From: Chryseobacterium cucumeris
GTDB taxonomy: Bacteria; Bacteroidota; Bacteroidia; Flavobacteriales; Weeksellaceae
Assembly: GCF_001593385.1 (NCBI RefSeq)
Contig: NZ_LUVZ01000034.1
Span: forward strand, 186,001-250,000
Reading direction: 5' to 3'
Length of the DNA stretch: 64,000 bases
The notes below the pieces were generated by a model. The model searched no databases. It was not told the origin of the DNA and saw only the letters and a program-made list of their open reading frames with translations. The position numbers and the translations under genes are program-made. Of the stretch, positions 44,518 to 52,894 are shown piece by piece (position 1 is the stretch's first letter; every line of letters starts with the position of its first letter).

Positions 44518-45223
44518 GATAAAAACCGCAAAGGCATTGGGACGGATGATCGCTGCAGTACAACCGGAAGCTACCATTGTACAGTATATTGAAAGTGTTG
44601 CTATGGCTGTTAAATATCTTTCTGGTACTGAAACTCCGGACATCATATTTATGGATATTCAACTGGCAGACGGAAACTGTTTTGAGATATTCAGCCAGGT
44701 CAGAATAAAAGTGCCTGTCATTTTCTGTACGGCCTTTGACGAGTATGCAATAGAAGCTTTTAAAAGTAATGGAGTGGATTATATCTTGAAACCTTTTGAG
44801 AAAAAAGATATTCAGTCCGCTTTTGAAAAGATCAATAACCTTAAAAACTTCTTTCAAAACAATAATCTGACAACAGGAAGAGGAAAAACCAATTTTCTGG
44901 TCTTTTCCAATAATAAATACAATAATATTCCTGTTGACAAAATTGCCTGCTTTTACAGCCAGTTTGGAAGTACTGTACTGGTGACTTTCGATCAGAAAGA
45001 ATATTCAGTTCCACAGTCATTGGATGAGATCGGGCAGCTGGTTTCAGGAGCTCAGTTCTTCAGGATTAACAGACAATATTTGATCAACTTTACAGCTATT
45101 GTTGAAGTGGAACATTATTTTTCACGAAAACTTCTTGTCAGTCTGAAAATTACCACCCCGGAAAAGCCATTGGTCACCAAAGATAAAGCCTCCCGTTTTC
45201 TTCAGTGGCTGGAAGAGCGATAA
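44492..45223 (+). CDS. LytTR-type response regulator
   Basis: The 243-residue protein has a receiver domain (1-120) with the phospho-acceptor Asp55 in DIIFMDIQLAD and Lys in YILKPFEKKD. A LytTR DNA-binding domain follows from about residue 140 (FFRINRQYLINFTAIVEVEHYFSRKLLV). It overlaps the kinase gene by 26 bp. Targets are unknown; the P460 operon just upstream and the inverted repeat at 43387 are candidates. Confidence 0.94.
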   Translation: MKVLVIEDEIKTAKALGRMIAAVQPEATIVQYIESVAMAVKYLSGTETPDIIFMDIQLADGNCFEIFSQVRIKVPVIFCTAFDEYAIEAFKSNGVDYILKPFEKKDIQSAFEKINNLKNFFQNNNLTTGRGKTNFLVFSNNKYNNIPVDKIACFYSQFGSTVLVTFDQKEYSVPQSLDEIGQLVSGAQFFRINRQYLINFTAIVEVEHYFSRKLLVSLKITTPEKPLVTKDKASRFLQWLEER

Positions 45224-45353
45224 AACAACTAACTAAAAGCAGTATATAAAATAATTTAATCTCGAAAGCTAATATTTTGCCCGATCAGAAATAGTTTTTG
45301 CACAGCAATAAAAAAACGAGCTCAACTACCGCTCAAAATAAAGAATAAATAAA

Positions 45354-45591
45354 ATGGATCAAAAAAATATTATTGCAGACGAATTTATTCGCTGTAAATT
45401 TGATTTTCTTGGTGAGGACTTTCTGGAAGGGCTTAAAACTCAAACACAGAGAAATAGCAGAAAGTCTGGGAACTTCACGGGAAGTGGTAAGCAAAGTCCT
45501 GAAAAAAATTGAAAATGAAGGAAAAATCGTTAAAGATGAAGAAGGTAAAATATGGGCTGCAGATCAAATGCTTTTACCATTAAATAAATAA
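45354..45591 (+). pseudogene. Remnant of a Crp/Fnr-type regulator gene
   Basis: The first frame from 45354 reads MDQKNIIADEFIRCKFDFLG, then EDFLEGLK, and soon stops. A different frame carries a full Crp-type helix-turn-helix (LKHREIAESLGTSREVVSKV through IWAADQ). The two meet around 45430-45445. Together they look like the start and end of a Crp/Fnr regulator whose cyclic-nucleotide-binding middle is missing and whose frame is shifted. A free-standing 72-residue HTH protein starting at 45373 is the alternative. A glutathione peroxidase gene follows at 34 bp. Confidence 0.6.
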
Positions 45592-45624
45592 TAACATATA
45601 CATTAATATTAAAATCTTTTCTAA

Positions 45625-46191
45625 ATGAAAAAAATACTTTTTATCGGAATGGTGCTTATAGGGATTATAAGCCTTTCGTCATTTATTAAATCGGATGATT
45701 CAAGAGGTACAAAACCTGCAAAATCAATTTATGATTTTAAGATTGAATCTATCGACGGCGGAAAAATTGATTTTTCTGAATACAAAGGAAAATACATTCT
45801 TATTGTAAACACAGCCTCCAAGTGTGGATACACTCCTCAATACAAAGGATTGGAGCAACTCTACAAGGATTATGGTGATAAACTGGTTGTGGTAGGTTTC
45901 CCTTCTGATAATTTTGCAGATCAGGAATTTCATGACAATGTTGATATCAAATCTTTCTGCGAAAAGAACTATGGAGTCACTTTCCCACTTACCACTTCAG
46001 TGGATGTGAAAGGTTCAAAAATCACTCCTGTATTCGATTATCTTACTCACAAATCTCAAAATGGAGTAATGGACGCCACCATAAGCTGGAATTTCAACAA
46101 GTTTCTGATCAGCCCGGAAGGAAAATTACTGGAACATTTCGACTCTAAAGTGGTTCCTGAAAGTGATAAAATCACTCATTATTTCAAATAA
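45625..46191 (+). CDS. Exported glutathione peroxidase family protein (thioredoxin-dependent type)
   Basis: The 188-residue protein has an N-terminal hydrophobic segment (ILFIGMVLIGIISLSSF), so it should act outside the cytoplasm. The catalytic tetrad is present: Cys67 (SKCGYTPQYKGL), Gln100, Trp155 and Asn156 (ISWNFNKF). A second cysteine at 112 (FCEKNYGVTFP) is the usual resolving position of thioredoxin-dependent forms. The common FPCNQF motif reads FPSDNF here. It reduces hydrogen or lipid peroxides. Confidence 0.92.
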   Translation: MKKILFIGMVLIGIISLSSFIKSDDSRGTKPAKSIYDFKIESIDGGKIDFSEYKGKYILIVNTASKCGYTPQYKGLEQLYKDYGDKLVVVGFPSDNFADQEFHDNVDIKSFCEKNYGVTFPLTTSVDVKGSKITPVFDYLTHKSQNGVMDATISWNFNKFLISPEGKLLEHFDSKVVPESDKITHYFK

Positions 46192-46202
46192 ATAATCTTT
46201 AC

Positions 46203-46238
46203 AAAACACTACTATCATTATGAGTAGTGTTTTTTTAT
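46203..46238 (+). terminator. Rho-independent terminator
   Basis: Stem AACACTACT/AGTAGTGTT with a 9-nt loop and a T-run, 13 bp after the peroxidase gene. The remaining gap to 46465 shows nothing else. Confidence 0.85.
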
Positions 46239-46465
46239 CCTTCTACAAAATATTTTTTCACACTAAATGTCCATTCGGATGCACGAATTGAGTTGTATTA
46301 ACAATTTAAATTGCAAAAATCATGTCAATAAAGAACTTGAAGACGTCATTTTTACAACAATGGTTCATATACATTATAGAATTGTTAAATTTTATTAAAT
46401 AAATATTAGAATGTATTTGTTTTAACCGGGAAATTATATTTATTTTAGTGCTTTAAAAATTTCTC

Positions 46466-47047
46466 ATGAAAAGATATAATTTATTGATTGTACTATTACT
46501 GCTTATTTTCAATGTTACGACAGCACAAAAGAAAGGTTCTCCTGCTGCCGATCTTAGTATATTAAAAGATACAAAATCAAAAATCGAAGCTACCGTTCCA
46601 TTGGTTATTCAGCATCTTCAAACGATCTCCACAAAAGAAGGCGATAATAATATTTTGAATAACGGAAAGATTGCTTTGGGTAGAGAATATGGCATTTTAG
46701 AGTCTGAATGGTTTTTATACAGAAACAATATGAAAAACTGTATCCTGAACAATTCTTCTAAAAAAGCTAAAAAATGTATGGAATACCACAACAATATGTT
46801 GAGAGGTACGATGATCAATTATAATAATTATATTACTAACCTTACAAGAAAGAACGGATATCTGGGTGTTGAAGGAGATACAAAATTTGAATTCAAACCT
46901 GCTGATATTGCTACAAAACTAAGTGAAGCTTACTTCAATGCAAACGATGCTGCGGGAAGAATGAAAGCGGATCAGAAAAGAGACTTTTTAGGGCAGACAA
47001 TGTCTGATGACAACAAGCTTACTCCTTACGCTCAACTGGCACAATAA
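46466..47047 (+). CDS. Secreted protein of unknown function
   Basis: I do not recognise this 193-residue protein. A signal peptide (LLIVLLLLIFNVTTAQ) predicts export. The mature part is helical and basic, with two cysteines (KNCILNN and KKCMEYHNN) that may form a disulfide. No lipobox or sorting domain. It is a single gene with its own terminator. Confidence 0.72.
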   Translation: MKRYNLLIVLLLLIFNVTTAQKKGSPAADLSILKDTKSKIEATVPLVIQHLQTISTKEGDNNILNNGKIALGREYGILESEWFLYRNNMKNCILNNSSKKAKKCMEYHNNMLRGTMINYNNYITNLTRKNGYLGVEGDTKFEFKPADIATKLSEAYFNANDAAGRMKADQKRDFLGQTMSDDNKLTPYAQLAQ

Positions 47048-47065
47048 TATCTAAATCATATTAAA

Positions 47066-47105
47066 AACAAAAAAGAGAACCGCAATTGTGGTTCTCTTTT
47101 TTGTT
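47066..47105. terminator. Rho-independent terminator
   Basis: A long near-palindrome: AACAAAAAAGAGAACC is matched by GGTTCTCTTTTTTGTT, 19 bp after the 46466 gene. T-runs occur on both strands. The rest of the 345-bp gap 47048-47392 contains nothing I can name. Confidence 0.86.
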
Positions 47106-47392
47106 CAAAAGCAAAAAATCTCCGCCGGAAAAAGCAGTTTTGTGGTACTAATCATAAAACCCTTGGGGAAAAAGTAGAAAATTAGGCAGAGATTTTTTTG
47201 CATACACTCTACAGATCAACTGTCCTACCCATGATCTGTAAGAGCTTTACAAAAATAGGACTATAGCCTTCTGCTGGCTGAAAATACCTGTAGAATTAAA
47301 TGTTCAAAACTGTAGAACTAATACTACTTCTCATTATAGAAGTAAAGCACCTCAAAAAAGGTACTCTACAATTACGTTTGACTTACTTTATT

Positions 47393-47839
47393 CTATTTCC
47401 ACCAGTGGTAGTAATTATGCAGTCCGTCATATTCAAACCCGCAGCGTGGATACAGCGTGTTTCCTATATCATTTGTTTTTTCGGTTTCAAGCATCAGTCC
47501 ACACGCTCCTGTTTCTTCACACCATTGTTTACTGCGGTCAGTTAATGCCACAGAAAGCCCCTTCCCTCTATAATCAGGATGAACAAAAAGATCACTTAAC
47601 AGCCATTGTTTTTGCAATCTGGTATAGTGAAATAATTTGTAAAGCTGTACGAATCCTACGGCTTTTCCGTCTGCTACAGCAAGGAAAATATCAGACTCAC
47701 TGTTTAAAAACCGTTCTTTGAGAAAAGCCTTCCCTTTTTCAAGATCCGATTCCTGTCTGTAAAAAATACGGTAAAGATTGAACAATTCAGCCGTTTCATC
47801 AAGATCCTCAAGACTTGCCTTTTTAATCATGTAATTCAT
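47393..47839 (-). CDS. GNAT family N-acetyltransferase
   Basis: Starting at MNYMIKKASLEDLDETAELF gives 149 residues; the longer frame to 47899 adds a hydrophobic stretch not expected for this family. The acetyl-CoA-binding motif is LFVHPDYRGKGLSVALTD, followed by LMLETEKTNDIGNTLYPRCGF. Members acetylate amines on small molecules or proteins; the substrate is unknown. Cytosolic. Confidence 0.9.
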   Translation of the reverse strand: MNYMIKKASLEDLDETAELFNLYRIFYRQESDLEKGKAFLKERFLNSESDIFLAVADGKAVGFVQLYKLFHYTRLQKQWLLSDLFVHPDYRGKGLSVALTDRSKQWCEETGACGLMLETEKTNDIGNTLYPRCGFEYDGLHNYYHWWK

Positions 47840-48030
47840 CGTTATATCTATTTTTATTAACACGGCAAAAATAACTTTAAACAGGACCAGTGATATCATC
47901 CAGAATCATATTAAAACCATAGTCCAGACAGACTTACCCTGATCTTTATTAAATTTCGCAATGAATACCGCATGTTTCGGATTGTATTGTTCTGAGGAAC
48001 TATAGATTTTTGCAGAATAAAATCAAACCA

Positions 48031-48744
48031 ATGAAAAACATTGTTCATACCATCAAAAATACAGACTGGCAACACATTACGGAAACAATACATCAAAACG
48101 GATATGCCATCATTCCTGATCTGCTGTCTGAGGAAGAATGTGAACTATTAAAATCAGATTACGATCATTCTTCTCTTTATCGTAAAACAGTCGTCATGGC
48201 CAGACATCGTTTTGGTTTGGGGGAATATAAATATTTTACTTATCCATTACCCGAAATTATTCAAACCATACGGACAACCATTTACCCATATCTGGCTTCT
48301 ATTGCCAATGCATGGTTTAAAGCTTTACATATCGACACTCAATTTCCTTCAGATCATCAGGAGTTCTTAGATCAATGTCATCTTAACGGCCAGCAAAAAG
48401 CTACGGTTTTAATTTTGAAATATGGAAAAGGTGGATTTAACACCTTACATCAGGATCTATATGGAGATATCTACTTTCCTATTCAAATTGTATTAATGCT
48501 CAGTGAACCTGACAAAGATTTTACGGGTGGCGAGTTTGTGCTTACCCAACAGATTCCGAGAGCACAGTCAAAAGCCATTGTTTTAAAACCTAAAAAAGGG
48601 GATGTGCTTATTTTTACAACTCAATTTAAACCGGAAAAAGGAACAAAGGGGTACCACAGAGTCAATATGAAACATGGAGTAAGTGAAGTGAGAGAAGGAA
48701 ATCGATATGCGTTAGGAATTATCTTCCATGATGCAACCAGCTAA
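48031..48744 (+). CDS. 2-oxoglutarate/Fe(II)-dependent oxygenase
   Basis: I start at MKNIVHTIKNTDW (48031), giving 237 residues; an ATG at 48010 would add seven. The jelly-roll oxygenase iron triad is visible: His140-x-Asp142 in NTLHQDLYG and a distal His (209 in YHRVNMKHGVS). A 2-oxoglutarate-binding Arg is in NRYALGIIFHD. The N-terminal NGYAIIPDLLSEEECELL is typical of prolyl-hydroxylase/PhyH-like oxygenases. The next gene, 14 bp after the stop, encodes an Ada-type zinc domain. That suggests, without proof, action on alkylated nucleic acid. Confidence 0.88.
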   Translation: MKNIVHTIKNTDWQHITETIHQNGYAIIPDLLSEEECELLKSDYDHSSLYRKTVVMARHRFGLGEYKYFTYPLPEIIQTIRTTIYPYLASIANAWFKALHIDTQFPSDHQEFLDQCHLNGQQKATVLILKYGKGGFNTLHQDLYGDIYFPIQIVLMLSEPDKDFTGGEFVLTQQIPRAQSKAIVLKPKKGDVLIFTTQFKPEKGTKGYHRVNMKHGVSEVREGNRYALGIIFHDATS

Positions 48745-48758
48745 TTATTAAGTCAACT

Positions 48759-48998
48759 ATGATTCGGCATTCTCAGATCACAGCCGAAAGTCTTAGAAGT
48801 AAAATCCACCACCGAGACATTTGTTATGGAGGGAATAAAAAATTGAAAATCTACGGATTACTCAGCTGTCGATCAGGAAAAAGAATGAAGATGGAAAACA
48901 GGGTTTTCTTTACAGGTGAGAAAGAAGCTTTAGAAAATGGCTATCGTCCGTGTGGTCATTGTATGAGAGAAGCTTATCAGCAATGGAAAAACAAATGA
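48759..48998 (+). CDS. Stand-alone Ada-type metal-binding domain protein
   Basis: The 79-residue protein matches the N-terminal zinc domain of Ada (SCRSGKRMKMENRVFFTGEK, then GYRPCGHCM). Cysteines are at 22, 37, 65 and 68. Compared with E. coli Ada, 37, 65 and 68 correspond to zinc cysteines 42, 69 and 72, but the methyl-accepting Cys38 position is Gly (IYGLLSC). Cys22 may take its place in zinc binding. It is therefore probably not a phosphotriester repair protein in the usual sense. It follows the oxygenase gene by 14 bp. Confidence 0.82.
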   Translation: MIRHSQITAESLRSKIHHRDICYGGNKKLKIYGLLSCRSGKRMKMENRVFFTGEKEALENGYRPCGHCMREAYQQWKNK

Positions 48999-49012
48999 AA
49001 CGATGAGAAATG

Positions 49013-49050
49013 AATAAAAAAAGAGAAGCAATACTTACTGCTTCTCTTTC
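49013..49050 (-). terminator. Rho-independent terminator of the tRNA operon
   Basis: On the minus strand AAGAGAAGCA/TGCTTCTCTT with an 8-nt loop is followed by a T-run. It lies just after the last tRNA. Confidence 0.86.
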
Positions 49051-49056
49051 GTTTAG

Positions 49057-49129
<73 letters not shown>

Positions 49130-49167
49130 GTATATTTTTAGAGTGTTTACCGAAAACACTTGCTTAG

Positions 49168-49240
<73 letters not shown>

Positions 49241-49278
49241 GTGTATTTTTAGAGTGCTTACCGAAAGCACTTGCTTAG

Positions 49279-49351
<73 letters not shown>

Positions 49352-49389
49352 GTATATTTTTAGAGTACTTACCGAAAGTACTTACTTAG

Positions 49390-49462
<73 letters not shown>

Positions 49463-49474
49463 ATATTGGATTGC

Positions 49475-49482
49475 AAAGGTAC
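49475..49482 (-). promoter_or_regulatory. Candidate -7 element of the tRNA operon (TACCTTTG)
   Basis: On the minus strand TACCTTTG matches TAnnTTTG, 12 bp before the first tRNA, as expected for a stable-RNA promoter. Confidence 0.6.
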
Positions 49483-49551
49483 GAATATTTTTTACAAATC
49501 CTAATTTTTCTTTTAAATAAAGGACTTTTATGAAAACTATTTTATTATTTG

Positions 49552-49559
49552 TATCTTTG
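49552..49559 (+). promoter_or_regulatory. -7 element (TATCTTTG) 4 bp before the tsaC start
   Basis: An exact TAnnTTTG match. The predicted transcript would begin at or next to the ATG, implying a leaderless message. No clear -33 box was seen. Confidence 0.4.
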
Positions 49560-49563
49560 TTTT

Positions 49564-50175
49564 ATGGCAAAAATATTAAAAATTTATCCGGACAACCCAC
49601 AGGAAAATCTTGTGAATGAGGTTATTAAAACTTTAAACAACGGCGGGCTGATTATCTATCCTTCTGATACGATTTATGCTTTAGGCTGTAATATTTTTGA
49701 TATCAAAGCCATGGAAAAACTGGCTCAGCTCAAAAAAATGAAGCTTGAGAAGTCAAAATTCTCAATTATCTGTAATGATCTTAGCCATCTTTCGGATTTT
49801 ACAAGACCTATCGATACCTCTGTCTTCAGATTTCTGAAAAGTCATCTTCCCGGACCGTTTACTTTCATTCTCGAAGCCAATAAAAGTTTACCTTTAGCAT
49901 ATAAAGGACATAAAACAATTGGTATCCGTGTTCCTGACCATCCGATCCCTCAGCTTATTGTTGAAAAACTAGGTCACCCGATTGCCTCTACTTCCATTAA
50001 AGATGATGATGAAATTATCGAATATTCTACCGATCCTGAACTTATTGCAGAAAAATATGATCATCTGGTAGATATTGTTATTGATTCAGGATATGGAGAT
50101 AATGTGGCTTCTACTATTGTAGACCTTACTTCAGGAGAACCGGAGATTATCCGTCAGGGAAAAGGGATCATTTAA
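49564..50175 (+). CDS. tsaC: L-threonylcarbamoyladenylate synthase family (Sua5/YciO/YrdC)
   Basis: Started at MAKILKIYPDNPQENL (49564), 203 residues. The YrdC fold is shown by GGLIIYPSDTIYALGCNIFD, SIICNDLSHLSDF, HLPGPFTFILEAN and IGIRVPDHP. TsaC makes threonylcarbamoyl-AMP for the t6A modification of tRNAs reading ANN codons; YciO-type paralogues look similar, so this exact role is likely but not certain. A -7 box lies only 5 bp before the ATG. Confidence 0.88.
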   Translation: MAKILKIYPDNPQENLVNEVIKTLNNGGLIIYPSDTIYALGCNIFDIKAMEKLAQLKKMKLEKSKFSIICNDLSHLSDFTRPIDTSVFRFLKSHLPGPFTFILEANKSLPLAYKGHKTIGIRVPDHPIPQLIVEKLGHPIASTSIKDDDEIIEYSTDPELIAEKYDHLVDIVIDSGYGDNVASTIVDLTSGEPEIIRQGKGII

Positions 50176-50196
50176 TTCAAAGTTCAAGGTTTAGGG
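50176..50196 (+). repeat. Degenerate heptamer run (TTCAAAG TTCAAGG TTTAGGG)
   Basis: Three consecutive related heptamers start directly after the tsaC stop codon. The same kind of run occurs inside prmC at 52003-52030. Confidence 0.6.
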
Positions 50197-50202
50197 TACT
50201 TA

Positions 50203-50907
50203 ATGATGAGTCTTACCGGGAAATATGCTGTAGGGATTTTACTCACGTTTACTATTTTAGCTGCAGCAATGCTGTATGCTTTTCCGGCTGTCACAAGGAT
50301 AACCGGAATAAAAGGAATTACAGAAGTCAATTTCTTTCTCAGCAGAATTACGTTATGGATAATTCTCATTCTCGTATTTCTCTACACTATTTTTATTGAA
50401 AAAAGTGCTTTTTTACTTAAGGAAGAGACAAAATATTCAGCTGCATTTTATGTCAAAGCTGTACTGAGCTTATATTTTATCTGTTTGATTGGCGGAGGAA
50501 TTCTGAATGCAATCATCCTGTTTTTTATAGAGGAAAAAATAAGCAATAAGCTTCTCAACCTTGTTCCCATTTTTAGAAATAACTATTTTTTAGTTATTTT
50601 TACATGCCTTACAGCTGCTATTGTAGAGGAATTGCTGATGCGGGGCTATGTACAGTCCAGGCTTGAAAAAATCTACAACAACCCCACCGTTGCAATTGTT
50701 ATTTCATCGGTGTTATTTGGAATTTTACATAGTACTTACGGTACCATAAGCCAGGTTCTCGGACCTTTCTTTATCGGAATCGTGTTTGCTATATTTTATA
50801 AACGCTATTCAAATATTAAAATTCTGATCATCTGTCATTTTATGATTGATTTTATTGCCATGATGATGATGAATTTTATTGATATGAAACACTTATCTGT
50901 ATTTTAA
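50203..50907 (+). CDS. CPBP family intramembrane glutamic protease
   Basis: The 234-residue protein has about six membrane segments. Motif 1 is EELLMRG (EExxxR), motif 2 is FGILHSTYG (FxxxH), and motif 3 is CHFMIDF. These are the Abi/CAAX-type protease residues. In bacteria the family is linked with bacteriocin self-immunity or membrane protein processing; the substrate here is unknown. It lies 4 bp before yaaA and is likely co-transcribed. Confidence 0.9.
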   Translation: MMSLTGKYAVGILLTFTILAAAMLYAFPAVTRITGIKGITEVNFFLSRITLWIILILVFLYTIFIEKSAFLLKEETKYSAAFYVKAVLSLYFICLIGGGILNAIILFFIEEKISNKLLNLVPIFRNNYFLVIFTCLTAAIVEELLMRGYVQSRLEKIYNNPTVAIVISSVLFGILHSTYGTISQVLGPFFIGIVFAIFYKRYSNIKILIICHFMIDFIAMMMMNFIDMKHLSVF

Positions 50908-50911
50908 CATT

Positions 50912-51670
50912 ATGAAAATTATAACATCTCCTGCCAAATTAATGAACGTGGAAAATTCAACAGATCTTTTGAAATCTTCTACTCCAAGATTCATTGAAGA
51001 TGCAGCATTGATACAATCTTATTTAAAAGAAAAATCGCCTAAATATCTTTCTGAGTTGATGGAAATTTCACCTAAGCTTGCTGATGAAAACTGGGAAAGA
51101 AATCAAAAATGGAAATCCAAACCTACAGCAAAAGAATCTGCTCCCGCAATGTTTGCCTTTACAGGAGAGGTTTACAGAGGACTGGATGCCAAAACACTGG
51201 ATAAGAATGCTGTAGATTACCTGCAGAAAAATTATAGAATACTTTCCGGGCTTTACGGTTTACTGAAACCCTCTGATAAAGTAATGCTTTACAGGCTTGA
51301 AATGGGTCGTCCTTTTGAATTTGAGCAATACAAAAACCTCTATGAATTCTGGAGAGAAAAGATTACGGAACAATTGAATTCTGAAATGAAAAAAGGAGAA
51401 GTCCTGCTTCAGCTTGCCAGCAATGAGTATGGAAAAGTAATCGACAGAAAGAAACTGAACCATACCGTGATCGATTTCGATTTCTATGAATTAAAAGATG
51501 GAAAACTGAAGACCATTGTTGTGTATACCAAGCATGCCAGAGGTCTTGTAGTGAGATTCTGTGCAGAAACCAATGCCAAAACACTGGAAGATGTAAAAGC
51601 ATTCAACTATGAAGGATACAGAATTGATGAAGAAAAGTCTACGGATACAAAACTGGTTTTTACAAGATAA
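50912..51670 (+). CDS. yaaA: Peroxide stress protein YaaA
   Basis: The 252-residue cytosolic protein has the DUF328/YaaA pattern: MKIITSPAKLMNVENST, FTGEVYRGLDAKTL, ILSGLYGLLKPSDKVMLYRL, QLASNEYGKVID and KHARGLVVRF. YaaA limits free iron and oxidative DNA damage in E. coli and has a DNA-binding fold. The prmC start codon follows its stop without a gap. Confidence 0.94.
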   Translation: MKIITSPAKLMNVENSTDLLKSSTPRFIEDAALIQSYLKEKSPKYLSELMEISPKLADENWERNQKWKSKPTAKESAPAMFAFTGEVYRGLDAKTLDKNAVDYLQKNYRILSGLYGLLKPSDKVMLYRLEMGRPFEFEQYKNLYEFWREKITEQLNSEMKKGEVLLQLASNEYGKVIDRKKLNHTVIDFDFYELKDGKLKTIVVYTKHARGLVVRFCAETNAKTLEDVKAFNYEGYRIDEEKSTDTKLVFTR

Positions 51671-52519
51671 ATGACAATTTCAGCATTTAAAAAATATTTC
51701 AAGACAGAACTTTCCGATCTTTATACAGAGTCGGAAAGTATGTTTTTATCATCTTTATTCATTCAGCAAATTGTAGGTTTTGATTCATTTCAGCAAAGAA
51801 GATTCGCTGAACAGGAACTTTTGATTGACGATGAAGAAAAATTGTATCACCTTGTTTCGGAACTTAAAACCGGAAGACCTTATCAGCAGATATTGGGTGA
51901 AACAGAATTTTACGGAATGAAATTCTTTGTGGATGAAAATGTTCTGATTCCCCGCCCTGAAACTGAAGAGCTGTTGGAGATGGCTATCAGGGAGATTAAA
52001 GATTCAAAGTTTAAGGTTCAAGGTTTAAAGATTCTGGATATAGGAACCGGAAGCGGAATTATTCCTCTGGTTTTAAAGAAACATTTTCCGGAAGCTGAAG
52101 TTTCATCTATTGATTTTTCTGAAAACGCATTGAAAACAGCCAAAAGAAATGCAGAGTACCACCAATTGGAAATCCAATTCATTCATGCTGATTATCTCAA
52201 TTTTGAACTGGCTGAAAATTACGACATCATCATTTCAAATCCTCCCTACATCGGGATTGAAGAAGAGATCGAAATTGCTGATTCTGTAAAAGAGTTTGAA
52301 CCTAAAATGGCTCTATTCTCTCCTACTTCAGATGCTTTGATCTTTTACAGAAAAATTGCGGAAGATGCTAAAAAGTATTTAAATGAGAATGGACTTCTGT
52401 TTCTGGAAATCAATCAGAAACTGGGTCCTGAAACGCTGGAATTATATCTGGATTTTTCTAACGCTCAATTATTAAAGGATTTATCTGAAAACGATAGATT
52501 CATTTATGGAAAGAAATAA
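51671..52519 (+). CDS. prmC: Peptide chain release factor N5-glutamine methyltransferase
   Basis: The 282-residue enzyme methylates the GGQ glutamine of release factors. Visible are the N-terminal helical domain, RPETEELLE, the SAM site DIGTGSG (123-129) and the catalytic NPPY (190-193). Between RPETEELLE and the SAM site, residues 111-120 (DSKFKVQGLK) are encoded by four degenerate heptamers, an in-frame insertion into a variable linker. Directly follows yaaA. Confidence 0.95.
   Translation: MTISAFKKYFKTELSDLYTESESMFLSSLFIQQIVGFDSFQQRRFAEQELLIDDEEKLYHLVSELKTGRPYQQILGETEFYGMKFFVDENVLIPRPETEELLEMAIREIKDSKFKVQGLKILDIGTGSGIIPLVLKKHFPEAEVSSIDFSENALKTAKRNAEYHQLEIQFIHADYLNFELAENYDIIISNPPYIGIEEEIEIADSVKEFEPKMALFSPTSDALIFYRKIAEDAKKYLNENGLLFLEINQKLGPETLELYLDFSNAQLLKDLSENDRFIYGKK
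52003..52030 (+). repeat. Degenerate heptamer run inside prmC
   Basis: TTCAAAG TTTAAGG TTCAAGG TTTAAAG are four consecutive heptamers of one pattern, in a region where family members vary in length. Confidence 0.65.
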
Positions 52520-52534
52520 ATAATTACCCATACC

Positions 52535-52894
52535 ATGTTCATCAAATCACACGAAATCAACACGATAAAAATTGCAGAAATTATATCTGATGACATCATT
52601 ATCCAGTCTGCACAAGACGGACTGGATCTTATGGGAGATATCTATTATCAAGGGTTTGATAAAGTTATTCTTCATGAAAAAAACATTACCTCTGAATTCT
52701 TTGATTTAAAAACAAAAATGGCGGGAGAGATTCTTCAAAAGTTCTCAAACTATCGTATAGGATTAGCTATTATAGGTGATTTCAGTAAACATGAAAGTAA
52801 GAGCATGAAGGATTTTATTTTTGAAAGTAATAAAACAGGACATGTTAATTTTGTAAGCACTCTGAATGATGCATTGAATAATTTTTCAAAGTAG
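52535..52894 (+). CDS. DUF4180 domain protein
   Basis: The 119-residue cytosolic protein matches the DUF4180 family throughout (SAQDGLDLMGDIYYQGFDKV, KMAGEILQKFSNYRIGLAIIGDF). It has an alpha/beta layout and no known activity. It sits 15 bp after prmC and may share its transcript. Confidence 0.88.
   Translation: MFIKSHEINTIKIAEIISDDIIIQSAQDGLDLMGDIYYQGFDKVILHEKNITSEFFDLKTKMAGEILQKFSNYRIGLAIIGDFSKHESKSMKDFIFESNKTGHVNFVSTLNDALNNFSK

Noticed and set aside
47300..47721. Two plus-strand frames overlapping the GNAT gene
   Set aside because: No promoter, no family match, and the opposite strand encodes a clear acetyltransferase.
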